DNA from: Thiohalocapsa sp964524185
GTDB lineage: Bacteria > Pseudomonadota > Gammaproteobacteria > Chromatiales > Chromatiaceae
Length of the DNA stretch: 64,000 nt
Assembly (NCBI GenBank): GCA_964524185.1
Contig: CAZGCI010000010.1
Coordinates: 1-64,000 of the forward strand
Reading direction: 5' to 3'
Position numbers and translations under genes: made by a program. Positions 39,677 to 49,800 of this stretch are shown in pieces. The notes below the pieces were generated by a model, which was given only the letters and a program-made list of their open reading frames with translations, was not told where the DNA came from and made no database searches. Within the stretch, counting starts at the first letter, position 1, and every line of letters begins with the position of its first letter.

Positions 39677-40650
39677 GGTGCTGCGTCCTCCGGCGGTGCG
39701 TCGAAGCCGAGCCGCTCCTTGATCAAATACAGCGGCCGGCGCTTCACCTCCCAGTAAACCCGCCCGAGGTACTCGCCGATGACGCCGAGGAAGAGCAACT
39801 GCACGCCGCCGAGGAACAGCACGGCGATGAAGAGCAGCGTCCAGCCCGGCACCCACACCTCCGTGAACAGCCGCAGTGCCAGCGCATAGCCGATGCCGAG
39901 CAGCGCCAGCCCCGACGCCAGCAGGCCCAGGTACACCGCGAGCCGCAGGGGCACCAGTGAGAAGGACAACAGCCCATCCGCCGCAAAACGCAGCATGCGC
40001 CGCAGCGGGTACTTGCTCTTGCCGGCGGCGCGCGCGGCGCGCTGATAGCGCAGCGGCTCCTGGCGGAAGCCCGTCCAGGCCACCATGCCGCGCAGGAAGC
40101 GATCGCGCTCCGGCATGGCCAGCACCGCGTCCACAACGCGCCGGTCCATGAGTCGAAAGTCGCCGGTATCGACGGGGATGGGCGTGTTGGAGAGCCGGTT
40201 GAGCAAACGATAGAACAGGCTCGCCGACCAACGCTTGAAGCGCGTCTCCCCCGCGCGGGCCTCGCGCTCGCCGTAGACCACGTCCACGCCCTCGCGCCAA
40301 CGTGCGAGCATCTGCGGGATCAGCTCCGGCGGGTCCTGCAGGTCGGCATCGATGAGCACCACGGCAGCCCCGGACGCCGCCGCCAGACCCGCGCTCACAG
40401 CGATCTGGTGGCCAAAGTTACGCGACAGCGACAGCACGCGCACACGCCCGTCCGCGGCCTGAATCTCGCGCAGCTCGTCCAACGTGCCGTCAGCGCTGCC
40501 GTCGTCCACATACAGGATCTCCCAGTCCAGATCCGACACCGAGTCGAGCGCCCCGCACAGGCGCGCATGGCTCGCCGCGATCACGGCCTGCTCGTTGCAG
40601 CAGGGGACGATGACGCTGAGGCTGGCGTTGTGCTGGCGGTGGTTGGGCAC
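39673..40650 (-). CDS. GT2 of the dolichol-phosphate-sugar-synthase/ArnC/GtrB type
   Basis: A 325-aa GT2 with SVIVPCCNEQAVI, YVDDGSADGTLDEL, the divalent-metal motif LIDADLQDPPEL and GDFRLMDRRVVDAVL. Two C-terminal helices (LRLAVYLGLLASGLALLGIG and TLLFIAVLFLGGVQLLFLGV) anchor it, as in GtrB and DPM-like enzymes that move a sugar onto polyprenyl phosphate. GTG 40650 has GAGG 7 bases upstream. First gene of the operon with the flippase-like and flavoprotein genes. A dispersed repeat lies directly upstream. Confidence 0.87.
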   Translation of the reverse strand: MPNHRQHNASLSVIVPCCNEQAVIAASHARLCGALDSVSDLDWEILYVDDGSADGTLDELREIQAADGRVRVLSLSRNFGHQIAVSAGLAAASGAAVVLIDADLQDPPELIPQMLARWREGVDVVYGEREARAGETRFKRWSASLFYRLLNRLSNTPIPVDTGDFRLMDRRVVDAVLAMPERDRFLRGMVAWTGFRQEPLRYQRAARAAGKSKYPLRRMLRFAADGLLSFSLVPLRLAVYLGLLASGLALLGIGYALALRLFTEVWVPGWTLLFIAVLFLGGVQLLFLGVIGEYLGRVYWEVKRRPLYLIKERLGFDAPPEDAAP

Positions 40651-40666
40651 CCAAATACCTCGCGAA

Positions 40667-40880
40667 GCGCTGCCTCAGGCCGACGAGCGACGGGGCGCCG
40701 GCACGTCGGTAGCTCGTTCATGGGCAAGGGCCGATGGCCAAGGGCCAAGGGCCGAGGAGCGGACTCGCACCCCTGGCATCAGCGGTTATGCCTTGGCCCT
40801 TCCCCTCGCCGTCGCCTGGCACAACACGCGTCGCCGAGAACTTAACGCATCCGCAAACATCTGGCCCGGCGAAGCAATCG
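40667..40880 (+). repeat. Dispersed intergenic repeat, copy 2 (full length)
   Basis: About 214 bp, beginning GCGCTGCCTCAGGCCGACGA and ending GGCGAAGCAATCGA. It matches the minus strand of 62538-62750 along its length with several indels in the middle, and its last 100 bases match 105-207. Internal features are GGCCAAGGG tracts, CAGCGGTTATG and the core GCATCCGCAAACATCTGG. Positions from about 40813 give AWHNTRRR... then ASANIWPG in frame. It occupies most of the 330-bp gap between divergently placed ends of two minus-strand genes; no other gene is seen in that gap. Confidence 0.78.
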
Positions 40881-40980
40881 ACTTCCTTTTGGGCGAGAGC
40901 GGATCAGGTCGCGTCGGCCAGCCCCCTGTGCCAGGCTAGCACGCACTTGCAAGATCAGCGGCAGATGACGGTGAGACACG

Positions 40981-41970
40981 CTACCGCCCGTTGTTGGGCT
41001 CAGGCCGATGGGCATCCGCTGTCGCTACCATCTCGTCGACGACGGCGAAGAAATTCTGCTGCGGCCGCCAGGACAACTCCGCGCGGAGCCGATTGGCTCG
41101 GTAGCAGGCCGAGCCGCGCAGGCGCGCGAGCGCTAGGGACGAAAACGGCATGGGCCGGCCCGCGGTGCGCCCGAGCAGATCCGCAGCCCGCGCCCCCGAC
41201 TCGAGCAGCCACATCGGCAGCGACCAGGATGGCGGCCTTCGACCAAGCGCCTGGCAAATGGCCAGATACAGCTGCCGGGTCGAGTAGTCCACCCCGTCCG
41301 CAACAATATACACACGCCCCTTGGCCGCCTCTGTCGTCATCGCCAGCCAAGCGGCCGCGACTAGGTCAGACACCGACACCATGGAGCGCCGGTTATGCGA
41401 CTCGGGCAACGGCGGGAAGCGACTGCAGGCCACCGCGTCGACCATCCGCCGCAGATTGCCTTTCACACCGGGCCCATAGACCAGCGTCGGGCGCAGGACG
41501 CTCCCGTGCAGACCCTGCTCTGCGGCGGCCAGGACCAATTGCTCCGCGGCGCGCTTGGATTGCCCGTAGACGTCCGCCGGCGGCGCATCCCAGGTCTCGT
41601 CGACACAGTCCTCGCCGGGTTCTGCAGCCGCCTTGACGCTGCTGAAGTAGACAAACCGGCCGACGCCGGCGGCCGCGGCTGCCTCGAGGAGCAACCGCGT
41701 CCCGTCGACATTGAGTTGCCAATAAGAGGCGTCCTCGGTGCCGCTTTCGTCCGGCACGTGGGCCAGCCCAGCCAAATGGAAGATGCCGTCGATACCGGCA
41801 CACGCATCGGCCGGTACGCTGCCATTGGCCAAGTCGCAGACCACGCGTTCCTGCCAGGGGCCCAGAGCATCATGATGCAAGAGCGCGCGGACGCGGCAGC
41901 CGTGCTCCGCCAGCAACCGGCACAGGGCATGCCCAACGAAGCCGTTCGCACCGGAGACCAGATAGTGCAT
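40981..41970 (-). CDS. NAD-dependent sugar epimerase/dehydratase (extended SDR)
   Basis: A 329-aa extended short-chain dehydrogenase. The Rossmann loop is LVSGANGFVGHALCRLL; the catalytic residues are Ser in FVYFSSVKAA and Tyr/Lys in VYGQSKRAAE. It acts on a nucleotide sugar or lipid-linked sugar, perhaps as a 4-epimerase or 4-ketoreductase. It ends an operon that starts at 46405 and lies 8 bp after a second, similar SDR gene. The two share order and motifs (SSVKA, GRFPPxP...RRS), so they are tandem paralogues. Confidence 0.84.
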   Translation of the reverse strand: MHYLVSGANGFVGHALCRLLAEHGCRVRALLHHDALGPWQERVVCDLANGSVPADACAGIDGIFHLAGLAHVPDESGTEDASYWQLNVDGTRLLLEAAAAAGVGRFVYFSSVKAAAEPGEDCVDETWDAPPADVYGQSKRAAEQLVLAAAEQGLHGSVLRPTLVYGPGVKGNLRRMVDAVACSRFPPLPESHNRRSMVSVSDLVAAAWLAMTTEAAKGRVYIVADGVDYSTRQLYLAICQALGRRPPSWSLPMWLLESGARAADLLGRTAGRPMPFSSLALARLRGSACYRANRLRAELSWRPQQNFFAVVDEMVATADAHRPEPNNGR

Positions 41971-41978
41971 CGTCGCGC

Positions 41979-43037
41979 TCAGCCCGATGGCGGGCGTTCA
42001 AGCCCGCGGCGGTAGGCTTGCACCATGCTCGGTATCGCTGTCTCCAGGCGATGGCGCGACACAAAGGACAAGGTGTCCCGAATCTTTTTGGAGCTGTACC
42101 AGGCATCGCCGGCGAGCTTACCCAATGCCGCCGTGGTCAGCGGCATGGGCCGGCCCGTGAGGCGCTCTCCGAGCGTGCCGCCCCAGGCCGCCAAGCGCCA
42201 ACACCACAGGGGCAAGGCCCAGCGCGGCATCGGCAGGCCCAGGGCCAAGCGAATGTGCTCGTAGATCCAGCGGGTGGAATAGTCAGCGCCGTCCGTGACG
42301 AGGTAGGTTTCGCCGGCGGCCCGTGGGTCCGTCGCAACCAACAGGGCCGCGCTGACCACGTCGTCCACGTGGACCGCGGAGCGGCGGTTGACCAGCCGCG
42401 GCCAAGGCGGAAAACGCCCGCGCGCAACGGCATCGATCATCCGATATAGATTGCCGCCGGCCCCAAGCCCATACACCATCGGCAGGCGCAGCACACACAC
42501 ATGGAGGCCGCTGGTCAAGCCGGCTTGCAGCACCGCATGCTCGGCCTCCAGCTTGGCGCGCCCGTAGAGCGTCTCCGGTCGCGCGGGGGTCGATTCATCC
42601 GCCGGCCGCCCGTCAGCGCCGGCGGCCTCGCCCATCGCCTTGACGCTGCTTAAGTAGATCAGGCCAGACACGCCGGCGGCGACGGCCGCATCCAGCAGAT
42701 GGCGCGTACCCTCCGCGGTCACTGGCCAATGCGATGCCGCCTCGTAGAGGTCGGGCTCGTCCGGTCGCGGCGAGTAACTCGCGAGGTGAAACACCAGCTC
42801 GACGCCCTGCAATGCTTGGCGCAGCGAGTCTGGCTCAGTCAGATCAGCCCGAATGCACGCGATATCGGTGTGCTCCCACAGCTGTTCTGCCACCTCCGGG
42901 GACCGCGTGAGCACGGCGACCAACGCGCCCGCACCATGTAGCGCCGTGACCAGCTGCCGCCCCAGCTTGCCCGTCCCGCCCGTCACCAGAACGCGCGTGC
43001 CGCTGAGCCCCAGGTTGTCCGGCGCTGCGGCACTCAT
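41979..43037 (-). CDS. NAD-dependent sugar epimerase/dehydratase (extended SDR), paralogue
   Basis: A 352-aa extended SDR. The nucleotide loop is VLVTGGTGKLGRQLVTAL; the active site is Ser in LIYLSSVKAMGE and Tyr/Lys in LYGRAKLEAE. The C-terminal half (GNLYRMIDAVARGRFPPWP, RRSAVHVDDVVSAALLV, DGADYSTRWIYEHI) parallels the neighbour at 40981-41970. ATG 43037 overlaps the upstream GT2 by 4 bases. Two sequential reactions on one sugar intermediate are possible; the substrate is unknown. Confidence 0.84.
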   Translation of the reverse strand: MSAAAPDNLGLSGTRVLVTGGTGKLGRQLVTALHGAGALVAVLTRSPEVAEQLWEHTDIACIRADLTEPDSLRQALQGVELVFHLASYSPRPDEPDLYEAASHWPVTAEGTRHLLDAAVAAGVSGLIYLSSVKAMGEAAGADGRPADESTPARPETLYGRAKLEAEHAVLQAGLTSGLHVCVLRLPMVYGLGAGGNLYRMIDAVARGRFPPWPRLVNRRSAVHVDDVVSAALLVATDPRAAGETYLVTDGADYSTRWIYEHIRLALGLPMPRWALPLWCWRLAAWGGTLGERLTGRPMPLTTAALGKLAGDAWYSSKKIRDTLSFVSRHRLETAIPSMVQAYRRGLERPPSG

Positions 43038-44008
43038 CGGTCAGCCCACCGTCCGAGCTGCCGCCTGATCCAGGTCGCCGGCGCCACCAACGCAAAGTGC
43101 AGCCAAATCCCAACGATGACGAGCAGACTCAATGGCAGCGGATAGTCGCGAAACTGGAACTTCCGAAAGAAACGGTCCATCCCACGATGTTTATGCCAAA
43201 GCACCGACATCGGCCGCCCGACACTGCATACACCCTTGTGGTGAAAGGCCTCCGCATCCGGGACCAGATAAATAGCCCAGCCCGCACGCCGAAACCGGAC
43301 GAACCAATCCAAATCCTCGCAGTGCAGGAAATAGTCTTCATCCATGAGACCAACCTCGTCCAGCGCCGACCGCCGGACCAGCATGAAGGCGCCAGAGATC
43401 GCTTCAACTTGAATGGGATGCTGCGGCAGCGGGTCGTGCGTGCGGTCAAGCCGTTTCCCAGCCAACAAGCTCGGCCAGAGCCGCTCGACGTACAGCAAGC
43501 GCGCCAACCCGATCCACGGGTCCGGGATCACCCGCCGACTGGCAACCTGCTCAGTCCCGTTCGGGTCGCGCACAACGCACCCGCACATACCGGCGTTCGG
43601 CGTCGCCTCCATGAATGCCAGCGTGCGCTCTAAGGCGCCCTCTCCGACGATACAGTCGGGGTTCAGGAACAGCAGAAAAGGGGCCTTCACCTCACCCATG
43701 GCGCGGTTGCTGCCGCGTGCGAAGCCCAGGTTCTGGCGGTTCTCTAGGATCTTCAGCCGACCATCACCGCCATGGTGCTCCCGGAGAAGTGCCAAGCTGT
43801 CATCCGAGGAGCCGTTATCGCTGACGACGACCTCAGCAGAGACCCTAGACGCCAGCACCGCCTCCACGCTCCGGCGCAAAAAGCTGCCGGCGTTGAAGTT
43901 GACGATAATGACGCCTACGCTCAATGCCTTTACGTCCGCAGTCAAAACGTCGCTATCTGTTTTCACCGCGGCCTCGGGACCTGATCCGACCAAAGCCTGA
44001 TGCTGCAA
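43034..44008 (-). CDS. GT2, WbbL-like rhamnosyltransferase type
   Basis: A GT2 of up to 324 aa. The fold starts at VGVIIVNFNAGSFLRRSVEA; VVSDNGSSDDSLALL, LFLNPDCIVG and GAFMLVRRSALDEVGLMDED follow, the last holding the ED dyad of inverting GT2 enzymes. The final 40 residues include a hydrophobic helix. Resemblance is to rhamnosyl/sugar transferases of O-antigen and mycobacterial WbbL type. The annotated TTG at 44008 is doubtful; GTG 43966, with GAGG just upstream, is a good alternative. It is 130 bp downstream of the GT4 and overlaps the first SDR gene. Confidence 0.83.
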   Translation of the reverse strand: MQHQALVGSGPEAAVKTDSDVLTADVKALSVGVIIVNFNAGSFLRRSVEAVLASRVSAEVVVSDNGSSDDSLALLREHHGGDGRLKILENRQNLGFARGSNRAMGEVKAPFLLFLNPDCIVGEGALERTLAFMEATPNAGMCGCVVRDPNGTEQVASRRVIPDPWIGLARLLYVERLWPSLLAGKRLDRTHDPLPQHPIQVEAISGAFMLVRRSALDEVGLMDEDYFLHCEDLDWFVRFRRAGWAIYLVPDAEAFHHKGVCSVGRPMSVLWHKHRGMDRFFRKFQFRDYPLPLSLLVIVGIWLHFALVAPATWIRRQLGRWADR

Positions 44009-44138
44009 TATCTGTGGGGTCGCAAAGACGCATCAGGCCCGAAAAGGCGGCCCGCCGCTGTCTGCCGGAAGATACCAATACCAGCAATGGGCCACCCGTG
44101 ACTCAAAGATCCCGCCTGGCATGAAAACGTACAACAAC

Positions 44139-45404
44139 TCAACACCGAATCCCCTTCTCTGACTTAACTGCTCCCGCAATCCGCCCTAACTCGCACAACA
44201 ATTGGTCCGTTGTCTCCTGCCAACTTGGCCAGGTTGGAATACTGCCCGCCAAATCATCCACCGAGCTGGGATTGGCGGCGAGCTCTAACGCCACCCGTCG
44301 CAATGCCTCAGCATCATTGGGCTCGACGAGCCGCCCGCCTTTGCCATCCTCGACCATTTCCATGATACCGCCGATTCGGCTCGCGATGACGGGCCGACGA
44401 TGCGCAAACGCCTCGAGGATCACCAAAGGCTGGTTCTCAAGCCAGACTGACGGCAAGACGAGCACGTCGATCTGCCGAAAAAACGCTGCACGGTCTTCAT
44501 CGAACAGTTCCAACGTCGCTTCCAGGTCGGGGTAGCTCGCGCGAAAATCGGCTCTGTCCGCCTCGGTTTCGAAGCCCCTGATGACAAGCTGGCGGCCAAG
44601 GCTGCCCCGGAAGGCCGGGGCAAGGACGTGCAACCCCTTCTTGCGAGCCGTGTTCCCGATGTAGCCGAATCGTATCCCATGCTTCGCGGGCAAAGCAGAC
44701 ACCTGCGGCGCTAGGCTCGAGCCGTTGCGGATGCAAGCAGAAGACGCGCAGGCGACGCCGCGTTCTTTGAGTCCCGCGAGCACTGCCTTCGACGGTGCAA
44801 CCCAAAACGACACACTCGGCAGCACCCGCTTGATCACGTGGTTTCGCCATGCCATGGCGAGCGCGCCAACAATGAGCGCCAAGCGGTTCGGCGACCTCTG
44901 AAACCGAGCGATGTAAAGGCACTTGGCACAGCGCGACGGCGAGCCGCCGGGACAGACATCTGCATCCCAGGCGTACAGTGAGTACGAAGGGCAGGCCCAG
45001 TAATAATCATGCGCAACATAAACGCTCGGGACCCCACGTCGAGCTGCAACCAAGGGCAGCAGCAATGACAAGCGAACGAGATGGTGAAACACCACGACAT
45101 CCGGGCGAAATTCGGACAGCGCCCGACGAAAACGCCGCTCCACGTGCGGCTTACGCGTAGAAAAGAGCACCTGCGCCTTAGTGTCCAGATAAGGCACCCG
45201 GTAGAGCGGCACATCCGCGAGTCCCAGCATCGCCATTAACTTCGAGTCAGCATCGACGTTGCAGGCATAAAAGAAGGCAAGGTCATGCCCGCGACGTTTC
45301 ATCTCGACTGCCTGCGTCAGTGCGACGTTTTCTGCACCAAACAGCCTGTTCGGAACAAAATTGTGCAGACAGATCAAAATGCGCATCGCGGGCCCGTCAG
45401 CCAC
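44139..45404 (-). CDS. Glycosyltransferase family 4
   Basis: A 421-aa GT4. The protein begins near MRILICLHNFVPNRLFGAEN; a cysteine cluster DVCPGGSPSRCAKCLYIARF lies near residue 155, seen in some GT4 capsule enzymes. The donor domain contains FGYIGNTARKKGLHVLAPAF and the motif LPSVWLENQPLVILEAFAHR. GTG 45404 overlaps the stop of the upstream GT2 by one base (TAGTG); ATG 45386 is an alternative. GC is slightly below the flanking average. Second gene of the 46405-40981 operon. Confidence 0.85.
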   Translation of the reverse strand: MADGPAMRILICLHNFVPNRLFGAENVALTQAVEMKRRGHDLAFFYACNVDADSKLMAMLGLADVPLYRVPYLDTKAQVLFSTRKPHVERRFRRALSEFRPDVVVFHHLVRLSLLLPLVAARRGVPSVYVAHDYYWACPSYSLYAWDADVCPGGSPSRCAKCLYIARFQRSPNRLALIVGALAMAWRNHVIKRVLPSVSFWVAPSKAVLAGLKERGVACASSACIRNGSSLAPQVSALPAKHGIRFGYIGNTARKKGLHVLAPAFRGSLGRQLVIRGFETEADRADFRASYPDLEATLELFDEDRAAFFRQIDVLVLPSVWLENQPLVILEAFAHRRPVIASRIGGIMEMVEDGKGGRLVEPNDAEALRRVALELAANPSSVDDLAGSIPTWPSWQETTDQLLCELGRIAGAVKSEKGIRC

Positions 45405-46405
45405 TATTCAACATGGCGGATGTAGCGCTCGTAGCGCCAAAACAGGCCATCGCGTGCTGCCTTAGTCAAGAGGCGGCGCCAATGCGCATCGACGCCGTTC
45501 AGTCGCCAGACCAATGGCAACAAGACAACGCGGACACCTTCACGCAACCAGCCAAATCGACGGCGACGATTCACTGCCACGAGGTTCCGGACCTTACAGG
45601 TTAAAGCATGCGGATCCGCGAGAGTCACATCGGGCTGCCATAATCTGAATCCGTCATTGGAGCGGGTTAGATGCACCACACGGCTCTCCGGCACAAAAAA
45701 CCCGCAGTAGCCCGCCCTGCTCAGACGCCATGAATATTCGACGTCATCGGAGCCGAGGAAGAACTCGGCTATCGGGAGGCCACAGGCGCGCACGGCCGCC
45801 GACGAAATCAGCATCGAGACAAAGGAGGCATAGTCAATCTGTTGGTGCTCGCAGGAACCCTCAGTCACTCCGCCGCTGCGACCGCGAGTGAAGCGCCCCG
45901 GCGCATTCATGGGATGGGCTGCACCGTCCGTCCAAACCACCGCCGACGCGAGGTAGCCGAGGTCAGCGCCCGCCTGCTCGGCGCAACGCACATTCGCAGG
46001 GGCAGCAGCGAGCAAGCGGTCCAGTGCCTGCGACTCCGGGAGGCAGTCGTCATCCATCAGCCAAAGCCAATCCGGCTGCAGCCGCAACGCCGCCTCAACG
46101 CCCGCAGCAAAACCGCCCGCGCCACCGCGATTGTCGTCCAGGCCAAGAACATGCAGGGGCGGCCATATCGCGCGGCGGAGCTCCGCCAAATAGGCTGCAG
46201 TTCCATCGCTGGACGCGTTGTCCACAACGACGACAGCGTCGGGCGGCCGCGTCTGCTCAAGCACCGCCTGAAGACAGGCCCGCAGCAGGCCAAGCCGGTT
46301 GTGCGTCACGACCACAGCGACCGCGGTCACCCGGTCCGTTGAGGACTTCGGGGGTGTGGCGAACGGCGAGTCAGTCGCGACGGCAGTGATTGGGTACCTA
46401 TCCAA
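45404..46405 (-). CDS. GT2, GlfT2-like (galactofuranosyltransferase type)
   Basis: A 333-aa GT2. Key parts are AVVVTHNRLGLLRACLQAVL, VVVDNASSDGTAAYL, DDNRGGAGGFAAGVEAAL, the metal motif WLMDDDCLP and the acceptor-site FFLGSDDVEYSWRLSRAGY. The NRGGAGGF segment and the DDxEY layout are typical of galactofuranosyltransferases such as GlfT2. This agrees with glf at 63 kb and the similar N-terminal half of the 1,080-aa protein. First gene of the minus-strand operon to 40981. The donor as UDP-galactofuranose is inference. Confidence 0.82.
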   Translation of the reverse strand: MDRYPITAVATDSPFATPPKSSTDRVTAVAVVVTHNRLGLLRACLQAVLEQTRPPDAVVVVDNASSDGTAAYLAELRRAIWPPLHVLGLDDNRGGAGGFAAGVEAALRLQPDWLWLMDDDCLPESQALDRLLAAAPANVRCAEQAGADLGYLASAVVWTDGAAHPMNAPGRFTRGRSGGVTEGSCEHQQIDYASFVSMLISSAAVRACGLPIAEFFLGSDDVEYSWRLSRAGYCGFFVPESRVVHLTRSNDGFRLWQPDVTLADPHALTCKVRNLVAVNRRRRFGWLREGVRVVLLPLVWRLNGVDAHWRRLLTKAARDGLFWRYERYIRHVE

Positions 46406-46811
46406 GACGATGGGAGAGCAACTGCGGGTGAGAGGCCAATGAGCCTAAGCCCATGCGTACCCCAGAGAAAGCGTTCGGTCTACGGGGGCGTTCGAACGGC
46501 ACTTAAAACCGCTGCGCCGCGAAGGAGGAGACAGACCGCTGTGCAGAGGAGTCAGTGACGGGTGTTCGATAGACCAGCAGCACCCGCTTGTCGCGACGCG
46601 CCGTCTGGCAGCAGCCCCTTTCCAGTCGCCGACTTGGGCTGTTCTGAGCCGCAAGGATACAACAGCACCCAAGGCCAAGCGGGCTTCGGCAACCGTCGGC
46701 GCCCAGGTTCGCGGCGCACACGGCATTCTGCGCAGACAGTCCACTCCTGGTATACCCTTGTGATGCGTCAGGTCTTCCGCCTGAGGCGCCAGATCGACAG
46801 AGGCACCTACG
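46406..46811. other. Divergent intergenic region, no supported gene
   Basis: These 406 bases separate the minus-strand GT operon from the plus-strand glycoside hydrolase gene. No conserved frame, repeat or clear hairpin was recognised. A GAGG 8 bases before 46812 is the SD of the next gene. Confidence 0.45.
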
Positions 46812-49800
46812 ATGTTTCAAAACATGGGCAATCAACAAGGCAGCGCCTGTCAGAACTTCGCTCGCAACGCCACCGTGCGAGCACTGCTGCTGATTGCTGT
46901 AGCGGCCTCACAAACAGCCGTCGCAAGGACGGACCCGATTACGCAAGACCACCCACTCTGGACAGTGATGCGCGGCACGGCCACCGTCGACGGCGTACTC
47001 GATGTCGGAGAGTGGTCGGGCGCAATCCCCATCAGACGGAGCCAGCCCTGGCGCGACGGCGCCGTGGTGGTCCGTGCCATGTTCGATGACCAGGGCATCT
47101 ACCTCAGCGCGGACGTGGAGGACGATCAACTTTACGCCGATGGCAATGGGGGCGGGAGCGGGAACCGTTGGGAGGTCGAGAGTGATGACTCCATCACTTT
47201 CTACTTTGACCCCGACGAGAGCCGGCATGAGTATTTCACCAGCGCCGACCGTGCATTCGGCGTGAACCTGGGTAACCCCGCGGACCCGATCAACGGCCCC
47301 GGCGTGGTCCGACGCTGGAAATACGTGCAGGGAAATGGCAGCGGCGGCGCACCCGACGTCCTGCCGGGCGGCGCTCCGGCGACGGGCATCCGCTGGGTCA
47401 CCGTCGCCCGTGGCTCGGTGAACGATAACCGCGACCAGGACGAAGGCTGGACTACTGAAATCTTCCTGCCTTGGAACGCCCTCAACCGCGCAGCCCCGTC
47501 CCATGGCGAGACCATGGGCATGAACTTCGACGTCATCTTCGATAACGACGGCGGCCCACGCAACTTTGTCGACAACCGCCACAGCGATCAGCGCTTTGTG
47601 CTGCCCGCCTTCGTCGACGATCACATCCTGGGCGCCCACAGCAGCTTCCACGCGAGCCTCGGCGGCATCCGAGGACCAGTCAACTACGCGCGCGCCATGT
47701 TTTTCGACCCCGCAAGTGGCACGCGCCCGTCAGCCGTCCGGAACCTGTCAGTCTCTTCGCCGTCCGCCTACGGCGCCGTGCTCGAATTCACCGCGCCGAC
47801 CGGCACGGCAACCGGACGCGGCCAAGCACAGGGCTACGCTATCCGCTACAGCCGGGCGCCGATCACCACGGAGGCCGATTGGGCCGCTGCGGAGGTACTA
47901 GAGAATGCGTATAGGGCTCGCAGACCGGGCGCCCAGGAACGGTTGCGTCTCATCGGCCTCTCGCCGAACACGACTTACCATGTGGCAGTTCGCGCCGTGG
48001 ACGCCGCAGGCCGGCTCGCCCCCTTATCGAACGACGCCAGCTTGCGCACCGCCCCGGCTGCTGCAGCACAGCGGGGACGCATCGTGCCATCACCCGGCGG
48101 TACCTACCTGCTCTTTGAAGACGGCACACCCTTCGTACCCGTTGGCGAGCATCTTGGCCTGAGTTGGGCCTACTTCCGCAACCTGTTCCCCGGTGATGTC
48201 TGGGACCCGGTGAACCGAAAGTTCCAGAACTACGCGGCGGAACCGTCCTATGAAGGGGCGGCCGGCCCTTACCTTGACGATCTGCAGTCGTTGGGCGTCA
48301 ACACGCTGCGGGTCTTCCTCGAGGTCCTGGGGCTCGACCAAACAGGCAATCCGCAAGTCCCGCGTGGCCGTTACTGGCTCGAATATCCGGCAGGTACATT
48401 CAATCCGGACGCACGGCAATTTATTCTGAATTTGCTCGAAGAGGCAGCGGCTCGGAATATCTACCTGATATTCTCGCCCTTCGACACCTTCGTCTGGGAC
48501 GACGTCTTCTGGGAAGAGACGCCGTGGGCCATCGCCAACGGGGGGCCGCTGACCGATATCAACGATTTCTTTCAGGACTCGCGGACCTTGGACATGGCCA
48601 AGGAGCGGATGCGCACATTGATCTCTTGGGTGCGGGAGAGCCCCCATGCCGATCACCTCATCGGTTGGGAAACCCTCAACGAGTGGGATTCCTATGAATG
48701 GACGCTGAATGCAGAGGGCGATGGCGAGCCAGGTCGAGAAACCGAAATGCGTCGTCGGGTGCAATGGGTGCAAGCCCTGAACGACTTTGTCAGGCAGCAG
48801 GACCCCGATCGCTTAGTCATCTCCAGCACCACGTCCCGCGACCCCCGAGGACCCGTTGCACGAGCGCTGTTCTACGACCGGTCTTTTGATGTTCTCGCGC
48901 CGCACTTCTATACCACCAGCTCAGAAGAGCCGATCAACAACCCCGACGCCGACCGCTCCGTGCGCCCCGCGCTGGAGGTCGGGCGCCTGACGGCCTATTG
49001 GTTGACCCACCAAGACCACGTCGCACCCCTCCTCAATGGCGAGTGGGGCATGACGCGCCACCTTTGGCCTGGGGCCTGGCCGAGCTACGGCCCGCGGTTC
49101 TCCCAGGGGGAGGACAATGTCATGTATCGCGCGGTGACCTGGAGCGGACTGGCCAGCGGCCAGGCCGGGCAAGGGCTGCGCATCGCCACCGAAGAGCTCA
49201 TCTTCAACTGTCACAGCCTGACCGACGGTAGCAATCAGCTACCCGTGAAGTGCCGCGGCGATGACAGTGTCGACCCGGCTGCAGGCGCAGTCGTCCGCGA
49301 GGGCAGCATGAGAGATGTGCAGCAGACGCTGGCCCGTCAGGTTGCTGCCCAAGCCGTCGCCGACACGCCGCTCACCCCGGGCGGTGCCCCATTCTTGACC
49401 AACGTGCGCGCAGAAAGCGCAGGCAAGCAGCTGCACGCCTGGGCTTTCGGTGGCGCGGACGCGGGCCTGGGTTACATCCTGCTCGACGGCAACGTCAGCG
49501 CAGGGCCGGCACAGAGTGCTCGCCTCCGGCTGTTCGGTTTGCAAAGCGGTGCGCGCTACTCCGTCGCGTTTTGGGCAACGACCGGCAATCGCAATGCGCC
49601 TGTCAGCGTGATCAATGGACAGATTGCCCGCGGGAGCGAGCTCTCCGTGGACTTGCCTACGTTCGCGAAGGATCTGGCCTTCGGTTATCAGCGCATGAGC
49701 GCACCCGTTGCGCTGCCGTTAGACGACGACGGAGCGGCAAGTGCCCCCGGGGAGATTGCCCCCGGTGAGCTTGACGCTTGGTCATTCACAGCCATCCACC

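Noticed and set aside
40734..41636. A 300-codon plus-strand frame across the dispersed repeat and the SDR gene
   Set aside because: Most of it is antisense to the SDR gene and the remainder is repeat sequence.
18686..46405. tRNA genes, attachment sites or integrase marking a genomic island
   Set aside because: None was recognised by eye at either end, so island boundaries are not claimed beyond the compositional shift at 26.8-33.5 kb.
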